This document shows, in pieces, positions 1-6,219 of a DNA stretch of 9,791 nucleotides. A program made the translations under genes and the position numbers. This DNA is from CAVXYC01 sp046154735. GTDB lineage: Bacteria; Chloroflexota; UBA6077; JACCZL01. Under the pieces are notes generated by a model that was given only the letters and a program-made list of their open reading frames with translations, made no database searches and had not been told where the DNA came from. The stretch covers positions 1 through 9,791 of the forward strand of contig JBJXFJ010000073.1 of assembly GCA_046154735.1 (NCBI GenBank), read 5' to 3'. Position 1 is the stretch's first letter, and every line of letters starts with the position of its first letter.

Positions 1-137
1 GTGATACCAGCGTTCTCTGCCTGCCTCGCTTGCGCTTGCCCTCTAGAGGCTCCCGGTGGGCGAGCACAGCAGCATGCCACCCCCCCAACCCGCGACAACC
101 AGTGCACAAAGCAACCACCATCCCAGGGCGGTGCGCC
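1..137. other. Left edge of contig, no recognisable gene
   Basis: Frame 1 is open from the first base to a TGA at 139-141 that overlaps the proposed opcA ATG (138) in an ATGA arrangement. This would fit the 3' end of an upstream gene translationally coupled to opcA. In other genomes zwf (glucose-6-phosphate dehydrogenase) is the usual upstream neighbour. The translation in this frame is rich in Cys, Pro and Gln and does not resemble the C-terminus of glucose-6-phosphate dehydrogenase, so I do not call a gene. The longer reading frame starting at TTG 30 only extends opcA into sequence with no family likeness. Confidence 0.4.
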
Positions 138-1259
138 ATGACCGGACCACTGACTCCGCGCGAGACCTGGCGATCTGACTCACGCGGCATGAGCAAGATT
201 GAGTCCGAGCTGGTCAAGCTGGAGCATGCCCTCGCGCTGGCCCAGGCTGAGGGCGAGACGAATCTGCCCGCGCGCACCAATGTGCTCAATCTGGTGGTAT
301 ACGTGAAGGATGAAGCCGAGCTGCAACAGGCGTGTGACGCGGTCATGCATCTGGGCGGCAGGCATCCATCGCGCACCATTTATGTCATCCCTGGCACATC
401 GGTATCGGGCGAGGTGGAGGCGGAGCTCCGCGCCCACTGCCTGGCCGGGACCGAGAGCGCTCCCCAGATCTGCGTGGAGGAGATTCGCCTGCGCACTGGA
501 ACTTTCCGCTCCGGAAATTTGCCCGAGCTGCTCTCACCGCTGCTCATTGCCGACCTACCAACCTTTGCCTGGTGCCCGGTGCTCACCAGTGATAGCGGGA
601 GCGTGCTCGCGGCACTCGCTGAGCTGGCGGACCACGTGGTAGTGGATTCCTCCGGGGCCCGCAATACGGGCGAAATATTGAGGACTCTGGCTCCGTTTGG
701 TCGGCAGCTTACCGATTTCGCCTGGTTACGGCTCCTTCCCTGGTGCGAGCTGACCGCTCAGTTCTTTGATCCGGAGGCCTCGCGTCGCTACCTCGATCAA
801 CTGACCATGCTGCAAATCGAATACGCCGCTCCCACCATGACCAACGCCGTGCTCTACGCCGGTTGGCTATCGGCGCGCCTTGGCTGGGAGCCGTTTCCTG
901 AGGATCGCGCTCCGCTGGTGCGGTTCTTTCGACGCAACGCTGATCCCGGCCAGTACGCGCTGGCCCAGCTTTTCCCAACTAGTGAACCTCTCCCCGGTCG
1001 ACGCACAATCCAGGGAATTGTCCTTCAGGCCGAGCGCCCGTCAACAACTCCAGCGAAGTTTCAGATGCGGCTCGGTCCCACAGGCACCTCAATGCAAACC
1101 CTGAGCCGGCTCCCCAACGGCCGCCAGAGTGTGCGTACCGCACCCCTCCCCTCCAACGATGACTCAGCGTTACTGGCAACGGCGCTGGATCACCTGGAAC
1201 CGATTCGGGTCTATCAGAGTGCGCTCGCGAATGCGGTCAAGATGGTCTCTCCGAGCTGA
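138..1259 (+). CDS. opcA: Glucose-6-phosphate dehydrogenase assembly protein OpcA-like
   Basis: The product (373 aa) belongs to the OpcA/SubI-like family. Members help assemble or activate glucose-6-phosphate dehydrogenase in the oxidative pentose phosphate pathway and act in the cytoplasm. I recognise it from the overall pattern. An N-terminal helix carries ESELVKLEHAL, then comes an NLVVYV strand, an alpha/beta domain with SRTIYVIPG, a conserved LLIADLPTFAWCPV stretch near residues 140-160, and a DFAWLRLLPW motif preceding a FFDPEASRRYLDQL helix. ATG 138 is chosen over TTG 30 because family proteins begin shortly before a WR...IE segment, and here TWRSDSRGMSKIE fits. An AGGG lies about 9 nt upstream. 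ATG 189 is a shorter alternative. The expected partner zwf is not seen, since the window begins just upstream. The gene is intact and full length for the family. Confidence 0.85.
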   Translation: MTGPLTPRETWRSDSRGMSKIESELVKLEHALALAQAEGETNLPARTNVLNLVVYVKDEAELQQACDAVMHLGGRHPSRTIYVIPGTSVSGEVEAELRAHCLAGTESAPQICVEEIRLRTGTFRSGNLPELLSPLLIADLPTFAWCPVLTSDSGSVLAALAELADHVVVDSSGARNTGEILRTLAPFGRQLTDFAWLRLLPWCELTAQFFDPEASRRYLDQLTMLQIEYAAPTMTNAVLYAGWLSARLGWEPFPEDRAPLVRFFRRNADPGQYALAQLFPTSEPLPGRRTIQGIVLQAERPSTTPAKFQMRLGPTGTSMQTLSRLPNGRQSVRTAPLPSNDDSALLATALDHLEPIRVYQSALANAVKMVSPS

Positions 1260-1516
1260 GGGCGAAAGTCGAAGACGGCTTGCTGGGGTAGCGGGCCGGA
1301 GCGTCTCAGTTCCAGCGCTTATCACTGGATTCTCTGCCATCAGCTCTGTCCGGGTTCCGTGTCTTTGTTCAATTCGGACCGTGTGCGGCCACGAGGAATC
1401 ACATTCTCTCGCCATCAGACGTTGTAATTCATACCTCCAATGGAGCATGAGTCAACGATCTCCCGGACGGACTCAGGCGCACCGGATGATCCGTGTATCG
1501 CCTTCGAAGCACGATA
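1260..1516. other. Intergenic gap between opcA and dltA
   Basis: This 257-bp stretch has no credible coding frame. The + frame crossing it (from 1129) is a shadow running out of opcA into dltA. I see no strong hairpin followed by a T-run and no clear sigma-70 promoter. The slightly AT-richer segment around 1365-1380 and 1420-1440 is the most likely place for a dltA promoter, but no convincing -35/-10 pair stands out. A GTG at 1493 is in frame with dltA. Confidence 0.4.
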
Positions 1517-2983
1517 ATGGACGTCAGTCTCACCGAACGAATAGCGCACTGGGGCCGCGTGGCGCCGGATCGTGCGGCGCACGAGTCCAGCGGCCGCGTC
1601 ATCACCTATGGTGAGCTTGCTGGCCGCGCCGAATCACTGGCAGCGTACCTACGAGATGTGATTCCGAATGATGGCTCGGCCGTGGCGATCATCGGGCACA
1701 AAGAGCCGGAGATGCTTATTGGCTTTCTCGGCTGCGCCATGGCCGGCCACCCGTACATCCCCATTGATCGATCCACGCCCGCTCAGCGAGTTGACCGCGT
1801 GCTGGAGACCGCCGGAAGACCACTCCGGCTCAGTCCTGAGGACATCGACCAGCGCACAACTTCCGTGAAACGGGCTCAGTGCCAGGTGTCCGGGCCGGAT
1901 GATCCCTATTACGTGCTGTTCACATCCGGCAGCACTGGCGAGCCGAAGGGCGTGGTGATTACCCATGGGTGCCTCAGCACCTTCATCAACTGGGTGCTGA
2001 GCGAGCATTCCTGGGAGATGGGAGCTGAACGTGTGCTCAACCAGGCCCCGTTCTCCTTCGATCTATCAGTGATGGACCTGTCCATTGCTCTGGCCACCGG
2101 GTCCACGCTGGTCAGCATCACGTCCGAGCAGATTGCCAATCCTAAACTGCTTTTTGAGACCCTGACTTCCGCCGATCTCACAGCCTGGGTCTCCACGCCC
2201 TCATTTGCCCAGATGTGCCTGGCTGAGCGTAGCTTCAATAGCATCATGCTGCCACGACTGCGCCGCTTCCTCTTCTGTGGAGAAACGCTCCCACCCGAGG
2301 TAGTGTGGGAGCTGCTGCGCCGCTTCCCGGGCGCTGAAGTCTGGAATACCTATGGCCCCACGGAAGCCACCGTGGCGGTCACCTCCATCCAGGTCACTCC
2401 CGAGATTCTGGCCGAGCACCCAGTGCTCCCGATGGGCCGCGTCATGCCCGCGGCGCGCGTTGTCATTCTGGACGAGCACGGGAGCGAGGTGACTTACGGC
2501 GATCAGGGTGAGATCGTCATCGCCGGCCCAAACGTGAGTGTGGGTTATGTGCAGCGTCCAGACCTCACTCAGCGCTCATTCTTTGAATTGAACGGCCAGC
2601 GCGCGTATCGGACGGGAGATCTGGGCCGATTCCAGAATGAACTGCTCTTCTTTGACGGCCGAAGTGACAGTCAGATCAAGCTCCACGGGTACAGGATCGA
2701 GACCGGCGACATTGAGGAAAATCTTCGCCGACTCGAGAACGTGCGCGACGCGGTGGTAATCCCTGTGAAGCGCGAGGGCCGCGTTGAGTCACTGGCCGCG
2801 TTCATCGTGTCAACTGCACCACCTGAGGAGAGCGACTTCCGAGCCGGACGGGCATTGCGGACGGCGCTCGCGGCCAGATTACCTACATACATGGTGCCCC
2901 GCGCGATTCGCTTTCTTGACTCATTCCCCATGACCCCTAACGGCAAAGCTGACCGGCGGCAGCTCCTGGATCTACTGCAATGA
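1517..2983 (+). CDS. dltA: D-alanine--carrier protein ligase-like adenylating enzyme (DltA family)
   Basis: This is a 488-aa ANL-superfamily adenylation enzyme, predicted to activate D-alanine or another small acyl/amino acid with ATP and load it on a phosphopantetheine carrier protein in the cytoplasm. Visible core motifs are A3 P-loop FTSGSTGEPKGV (about residue 135), A5 NTYGPTEAT (about 277), A7 YRTGDLGR (about 364), A8 hinge HGYRIETGDIE (about 390) and A10 NGKADRRQ (about 475), whose Lys477 is the catalytic lysine. The NQAPFSFDLSVMDL segment and the length of about 490-500 aa match DltA better than peptide-synthetase domains, and there is no fused carrier domain. ATG 1517 is preferred because similarity begins there; GTG 1493 in the same frame is possible. 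The ribosome site is weak (GAAG about 7 nt upstream). The stop overlaps the dltB start as ATGA, so the two are translationally coupled. Substrate specificity is inferred from the family and the neighbour. Confidence 0.87.
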   Translation: MDVSLTERIAHWGRVAPDRAAHESSGRVITYGELAGRAESLAAYLRDVIPNDGSAVAIIGHKEPEMLIGFLGCAMAGHPYIPIDRSTPAQRVDRVLETAGRPLRLSPEDIDQRTTSVKRAQCQVSGPDDPYYVLFTSGSTGEPKGVVITHGCLSTFINWVLSEHSWEMGAERVLNQAPFSFDLSVMDLSIALATGSTLVSITSEQIANPKLLFETLTSADLTAWVSTPSFAQMCLAERSFNSIMLPRLRRFLFCGETLPPEVVWELLRRFPGAEVWNTYGPTEATVAVTSIQVTPEILAEHPVLPMGRVMPAARVVILDEHGSEVTYGDQGEIVIAGPNVSVGYVQRPDLTQRSFFELNGQRAYRTGDLGRFQNELLFFDGRSDSQIKLHGYRIETGDIEENLRRLENVRDAVVIPVKREGRVESLAAFIVSTAPPEESDFRAGRALRTALAARLPTYMVPRAIRFLDSFPMTPNGKADRRQLLDLLQ

Positions 2984-4173
2984 CGCCCTACGCGTCATTC
3001 ACCTACTTCGGCATCCTGCTCTATCCCATTATCCCGCTCATCATTCTGGGCGTCGTGGGCAGCTATGCACTGCATCCGTCCGCGCGGCTCGCACGGAGCT
3101 GGGCTGCCCTCAGCATGTTCCTGATGTTGTTAATCCAGTATTGGGGAACGATCACGCTCTGGCCCGGCGCTGTGCTGCAAGAGCTCTGGATTGTGGCCGC
3201 CTACGCAATCTACCAGGTGGCCGTAACACGCACGTTTATAACCATGCACAGTGCCACTAAAAGCCGTGCCCCCCTGTTCATGGCCGTCGCCCTCTCGCTC
3301 TTGCCCCTGGCGCTCAGCAAGTTCACGCCACTGCTGGCGCCGGGATCCGCCATTGGCTTCCTGGGCATCTCCTATGTCACCTTTCGGGCATTGGACGTTG
3401 TGTTCAGCATCCAGGACAACGTCGTCAACGACGTCCCCACGAGCCAGTTGCTGGCATTCCTGCTCTTCTTCCCCACCATCTCGTCCGGACCCATTGATCG
3501 CTACCGCCGATTCAGCGCGGATTGGAAGCGCTTGCGTTCCCGCGCGCAGGTCATTCAGGATCTGGACGGTGCGGTACAACATATCTTCACCGGGCTGCTG
3601 CTCAAGTTCATTCTGGCCGCTCTGCTCAAGCAATATGTGCTGGATCCGGTGTCCACCAGTGAGGGTCCGTTTGCCACTCTGGGCACTATGTACGCTTACA
3701 GTTTGTACCTCTTCTTTGATTTTGCGGGGTATAGCGCGCTGGCCATTGGGGTGAGCTACATCTTCGGAATCCACACGCCAGAGAACTTCCGAGATCCGTT
3801 TCGCTCACCCAATATCCGGGAGTTCTGGAACCGCTGGCACATCAGCCTCTCCTGGTGGTTCCGCGATCACGTGTACATGCGCTTTGTGCTGGCAGCCACA
3901 CGAGGCCGCTGGTTCAAGGGACGAAACACGGCCTCGTACGCGGGCTTTGTGCTCTCATTTGGGCTCATGGGATTGTGGCATGGTACCGCGCCACATTTCT
4001 TACTCTATGGCCTGTATCACGCCGCCCTGCTGATCGGTTACGACGTTTTCACTCGGCTCAACCGCGAGTACGTCATGTGGGGGGAGTCACCTCCCTGGCA
4101 AGTTGCCAATGTGGTGCTCACCTTCCATGCGGTCTGCTTCGGTTTTCTGCTTTTCTCGGGTCGAATCATTTAG
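2980..4173 (+). CDS. dltB: MBOAT membrane O-acyltransferase (DltB-like)
   Basis: This 397-aa integral membrane protein of the MBOAT family is predicted to move an acyl group (D-alanyl in the classical system) from a carrier protein across the membrane onto an envelope polymer. It has many hydrophobic segments, beginning with FGILLYPIIPLIILGVVGSY. Family marks are FLLFFPTISSGPIDRYRRF, the FWNRWHISLSWWFRDHVYMRF loop with His287, and LMGLWHGTAPHFLLYGLYHA with His334. These correspond well to the two conserved histidines of characterised DltB (about 289 and 336), one of them catalytic. The C-terminus, ending FLLFSGRII, looks natural for the family, so the gene is intact. It overlaps dltA by 4 nt. 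No dltC or dltD follows; a long inverted repeat begins about 20 nt after the stop. An alternative is an alginate/peptidoglycan-type MBOAT, but pairing with a DltA-type ligase argues for DltB. Confidence 0.87.
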   Translation: MTPYASFTYFGILLYPIIPLIILGVVGSYALHPSARLARSWAALSMFLMLLIQYWGTITLWPGAVLQELWIVAAYAIYQVAVTRTFITMHSATKSRAPLFMAVALSLLPLALSKFTPLLAPGSAIGFLGISYVTFRALDVVFSIQDNVVNDVPTSQLLAFLLFFPTISSGPIDRYRRFSADWKRLRSRAQVIQDLDGAVQHIFTGLLLKFILAALLKQYVLDPVSTSEGPFATLGTMYAYSLYLFFDFAGYSALAIGVSYIFGIHTPENFRDPFRSPNIREFWNRWHISLSWWFRDHVYMRFVLAATRGRWFKGRNTASYAGFVLSFGLMGLWHGTAPHFLLYGLYHAALLIGYDVFTRLNREYVMWGESPPWQVANVVLTFHAVCFGFLLFSGRII

Positions 4174-4223
4174 CGCCATTGGCTCGCACAACGTGGCGGA
4201 TGTCGCTCGGGAGCTCCCAGTGG

Positions 4224-4244
4224 TGTCGGGCATCTTGCCCGACA
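4224..4244. repeat. Small hairpin unit, left copy
   Basis: A perfect 9-bp stem (TGTCGGGCA paired with TGCCCGACA) closes a TCT loop. It is the exact reverse complement of the unit at 4269-4289. Such a compact GC-rich hairpin is typical of REP-like extragenic palindromes. Confidence 0.85.
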
Positions 4245-4268
4245 GTCCGGCCCTATAGAAGCGGATTC

Positions 4269-4289
4269 TGTCGGGCAAGATGCCCGACA
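4269..4289. repeat. Small hairpin unit, right copy
   Basis: The same 9-bp stem closes an AGA loop. It is inverted relative to the left copy, and the two units face each other across a 24-nt spacer. Confidence 0.85.
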
Positions 4290-4308
4290 CCACCGGGAGC
4301 TCCCGAGC

Positions 4309-4842
4309 TCCATCCGCCAGGATGATCCGCAGGATGCCTTCAAAGCCGCGGACATCGTGGCTGGCTGCACTGATTCATCCGAACCATTGTCCATAGGTGA
4401 GTGGCTGGAGCCGGGTACGCACGTAGTGTCCGTGGGCGGCCGACCCGACGACGCTGCGCATCAGCGGTTCAATGTGTATCTGCGCCTCGGCCGGCCAAGG
4501 CGCCGCACGACGTGCCGGAATGGCCGGTGGCTGATGAGGCCATAGGCTACGTTGCCTAGCCAAATAACCCCCATCTGACCTGAGCACCGGATGATCCGCG
4601 GCCGAGGCAACTCCACGGAGCACGAGCGGCGAATGAAGGCCCGACCGGTCTTTCTGGAAAACATCATCACCGTCCAGACGCCCGGCCGCGAGGCTGCCGA
4701 GCAGATCAGCTTCTCCAGGCGAGGCAACATCCAGGGCGCGCAATGCTTGGCCGTGGCCGGTAAGGTCTACGAGGCGGCCCGGGCCCAGGGCATGGGGCAT
4801 GAGCTGCCCACCGAGTGGTTCCTGCAGGACATCCGGGACTGA
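4309..4842 (+). pseudogene. Decayed 3' part of an ornithine cyclodeaminase/mu-crystallin family gene
   Basis: Frame 1 from about 4309 reads DDPQDAFKAADIVAGCTDSS and then GEWLEPGTHVVSVGG. This is the NAD-binding portion typical of the ornithine cyclodeaminase/mu-crystallin family, where a 'ADIV..T.S.EP...geWl.pGthv..vG' pattern is standard. Likeness then appears to shift to frame 3 near 4485-4497 (APHDVPEWPVADEAIGYVA, ended by TAG 4557-4559) and return to frame 1 by about 4591. There GREAAEQISFSRRGNIQGAQ and AGKVYEAARAQGMG run on to ELPTEWFLQDIRD and TGA 4840-4842, matching the family C-terminus. Frame 1 itself has TAG at 4543-4545 and a TGA near 4576. About 178 codons remain of a usual 320-350. 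The whole N-terminal half is missing, and the remnant emerges directly from the right arm of the inverted repeat. It is almost certainly non-functional. The family call rests on remembered motifs. Confidence 0.75.
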
Positions 4843-4850
4843 CTGTAGCA

Positions 4851-4916
4851 GGTGGGAGCTAGCCAACCCACCACAGCGCCATATGCCGATGGAGTGCGGA
4901 GGTTCCTTTGGTCCGC
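4851..4916. terminator. Two weak hairpins between converging genes
   Basis: Just past the pseudogene, GGTGGG (4851-4856) pairs with CCCACC (4867-4872) across a 10-nt loop. Next, GCGGA (4896-4900) pairs with TCCGC (4912-4916) across an 11-nt loop. They sit between the ends of converging reading frames, where terminators are expected. Neither is followed by a T-run on either strand, so the role is speculative. Confidence 0.2.
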
Positions 4917-4935
4917 TAGAGAGTCATCAGATGCA

Positions 4936-6111
4936 TCATCCCCGCACGGGAACCTGATGCTCCAGCATGATCTCCCGCCGCTCGCGGCCGGATTGCATGA
5001 TGGCGCAGAGGACTTCCAGCGTGGCCAGGCCCCAGCGGCCGTCGTCTTTGGCTTCCCGGCCGGTCTCGATGGCGTCGATCAGCTCGCGAATCTCCGGCAG
5101 CTCGGACTCTTCCGGTTCAACGGGGACCTCGCGCACGCCGCTGTCGTCATAAACGAACAGGCCGTGCTGGGAGTGGCGGAGCATGCCGCGCTCGCAGCTT
5201 ATAAGATGGATGCCAAAGCTCAGGCCGGTGGGCTTGCGACCGCCCGGTGCGGTGGGCGCGTTGACGGAGCGGGCTTCTACGCGTTGCTCCTCCTTGGCGC
5301 CAGCCACGTTGAACGAGCCTTCCCGGAGCTGTCGGCGCACATCAATTGCTTGCTCCGCGGAGTACATGCGATCGCCAATACCCCAGGCCAGCTCTTGCGT
5401 GTTGAAGTAGCCGTAGCCGCCATAGGAGATCGTTGCCGGCGTTCCATCATCAAACTCGAGGAACGTGCTGTGATTACCGGGCGCGGGCCGCTCGGGCATC
5501 CAGGCCCCCCAGCTTGACCGGACGCTGCGAACCATCCCGCCGCCGATAGCTCGAACAGTGTTCACGATGTGCGGGCCATGACGATACACCACGCCCCCGC
5601 CGCGATTGACGTCGTACTCCTCAGGCATGCGCGGCTTGAGCAGCCAGTCGGAATACATCCAATGGGCCATCTGCGTGATGCGTCCCAGCTCCCCTGAGCG
5701 CGCCACTCCGACCATCAACTGAATCGCGGGGTTCAGATCGGTTGGGTGACCGAGGACAAGCTTGACGCCGTTCTTCTCGGCCGCCTCCACCATCTGCAGG
5801 CCTTCCGCCACGGAAGTGGCCATGGGTTTCTCACAGACGATGTGTTTTCCGGCATTTGCGGCGGCCACCACATGCTGACAGTGCAGATCATTGGGCGTAG
5901 CCACCCAGATGGCGTCCAGCTCCGGGTCCTGGCACATGGCCTCCACGCTCTCGTACGCCTGTCCACCGTACTTCTGGGTGAACTGCTCACGCGCCTCAGG
6001 TCGCACATCCGCAGCCGCCACCACTCGGGTAGCGGTCATGCGCTCCAGCCACGGTAATGCCATGGCGCTGCCGATTCCCAGCCCTGCGATACCGAAGCGG
6101 AGAACGGTCAT
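4936..6111 (-). CDS. Gfo/Idh/MocA family oxidoreductase, dihydroxyphthalate dehydrogenase-like
   Basis: This 391-aa NAD(P)-dependent dehydrogenase has an N-terminal Rossmann domain with FGIAGLGIGSAMALP (residues 6-20), the ATPNDLH strand-turn (71-77) and EKPMAT with Lys95, the usual catalytic lysine. The C-terminal domain carries SGELGRI, YSDWLLKPRMPEEYD, GGGVVYRHGPH (His181) and FLEFDDGTPATISYGGYGYF. This set is typical of the Pht4-like subgroup that oxidises a cis-dihydrodiol to a dihydroxyaromatic acid. An Asn (184) follows at the position where relatives often have Asp (HxxD to HxxN). The start ATG at 6111 is supported by GGGAG (6117-6121) 5 nt upstream. It lies 108 bp downstream of the Rieske oxygenase on the same strand, suggesting a joint role in aromatic breakdown. 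The true substrate is unknown, and Gfo/Idh/MocA enzymes vary widely. Confidence 0.85.
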   Translation of the reverse strand: MTVLRFGIAGLGIGSAMALPWLERMTATRVVAAADVRPEAREQFTQKYGGQAYESVEAMCQDPELDAIWVATPNDLHCQHVVAAANAGKHIVCEKPMATSVAEGLQMVEAAEKNGVKLVLGHPTDLNPAIQLMVGVARSGELGRITQMAHWMYSDWLLKPRMPEEYDVNRGGGVVYRHGPHIVNTVRAIGGGMVRSVRSSWGAWMPERPAPGNHSTFLEFDDGTPATISYGGYGYFNTQELAWGIGDRMYSAEQAIDVRRQLREGSFNVAGAKEEQRVEARSVNAPTAPGGRKPTGLSFGIHLISCERGMLRHSQHGLFVYDDSGVREVPVEPEESELPEIRELIDAIETGREAKDDGRWGLATLEVLCAIMQSGRERREIMLEHQVPVRG

Positions 6112-6116
6112 TTCAA

Positions 6117-6121
6117 CTCCC
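6117..6121 (-). promoter_or_regulatory. Ribosome binding site of the Gfo/Idh/MocA gene
   Basis: GGGAG lies 5 nt before the ATG at 6111-6109, which supports this start over downstream candidates. Confidence 0.6.
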
Positions 6122-6134
6122 GTTGCTAGAGTGC

Positions 6135-6203
6135 CGAGTGATGAGCAAAAGATGAAGCACTTGATAGAGCCGAAACATGATTCAACGATTCACTCATCAC
6201 TCG
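6135..6203. repeat. 11-bp inverted repeat in the Rieske-dehydrogenase spacer
   Basis: CGAGTGATGAG (6135-6145) is the exact reverse complement of CTCATCACTCG (6193-6203), with 47 nt between. It fills most of the 108-bp spacer between the two - strand genes. The spacer is AT-richer than the surrounding genes. The long loop and lack of a T-run make a terminator unlikely. An operator, an mRNA-processing structure or chance are all possible. Confidence 0.5.
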
Positions 6204-6219
6204 TTACGCTCAATTCGCG

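Larger units (their letters stand above)
4194..4319. repeat. 126-bp imperfect inverted repeat with nested hairpins
   Basis: The left arm, 4194-4244, is the reverse complement of the right arm, 4269-4319 (51 nt each), with three mismatches: positions 4203, 4204 and 4219 against 4310, 4309 and 4294. The arms are separated by a 24-nt spacer (4245-4268). The inner 40 nt of each arm (4205-4244, 4269-4308) match at 39 of 40. Each arm is itself built of palindromes: GGGAGCTCCC (4209-4218 and 4295-4304) and a 9-bp stem TGTCGGGCA/TGCCCGACA with a 3-nt loop (4224-4244 and 4269-4289). The layout resembles a head-to-head pair of REP-like palindromes or a small MITE-like hairpin element. No T-run follows, so it is not a classical terminator, though it could block transcription leaving dltB. 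The element's family is unknown to me. Confidence 0.9.

Noticed and set aside
1..141. C-terminal end of glucose-6-phosphate dehydrogenase (zwf) at the left edge
   Set aside because: None of the three + frames shows the expected C-terminal motifs, although gene order in relatives would predict zwf here.
1129..1614. + strand open frame (161 codons) bridging opcA and dltA
   Set aside because: It overlaps both real genes in another frame and is Arg/Ser-rich without conserved motifs.
3130..3774. Long - strand open frame (214 codons) opposite dltB
   Set aside because: It is antisense to a clear MBOAT gene, has low-complexity Glu/Gln/Arg/Gly composition and no family likeness; it is a shadow frame of high-GC coding DNA.
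4194..4319. The long inverted repeat as a CRISPR repeat or intrinsic terminator of dltB
   Set aside because: There are only two units in inverted orientation with no spacer series, and no T-run follows either hairpin.
1479..4598. 15-bp direct repeat GCACCGGATGATCCG at 1479-1493 and 4584-4598
   Set aside because: A single 15-bp match in about 10 kb is only mildly unexpected, the flanks do not match, and one copy lies inside decayed coding sequence. Not enough to call a repeat or attachment site.
4375..4866. - strand open frame (163 codons) across the pseudogene region
   Set aside because: The + strand carries ornithine cyclodeaminase-like segments in order over the same stretch; the - frame has no family features and is antisense to the remnant.
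4852..5517. Long + strand open frame (221 codons) opposite the Gfo/Idh/MocA gene
   Set aside because: It lies antisense to a gene with clear motifs and a good ribosome site, and its translation shows no recognisable domain.
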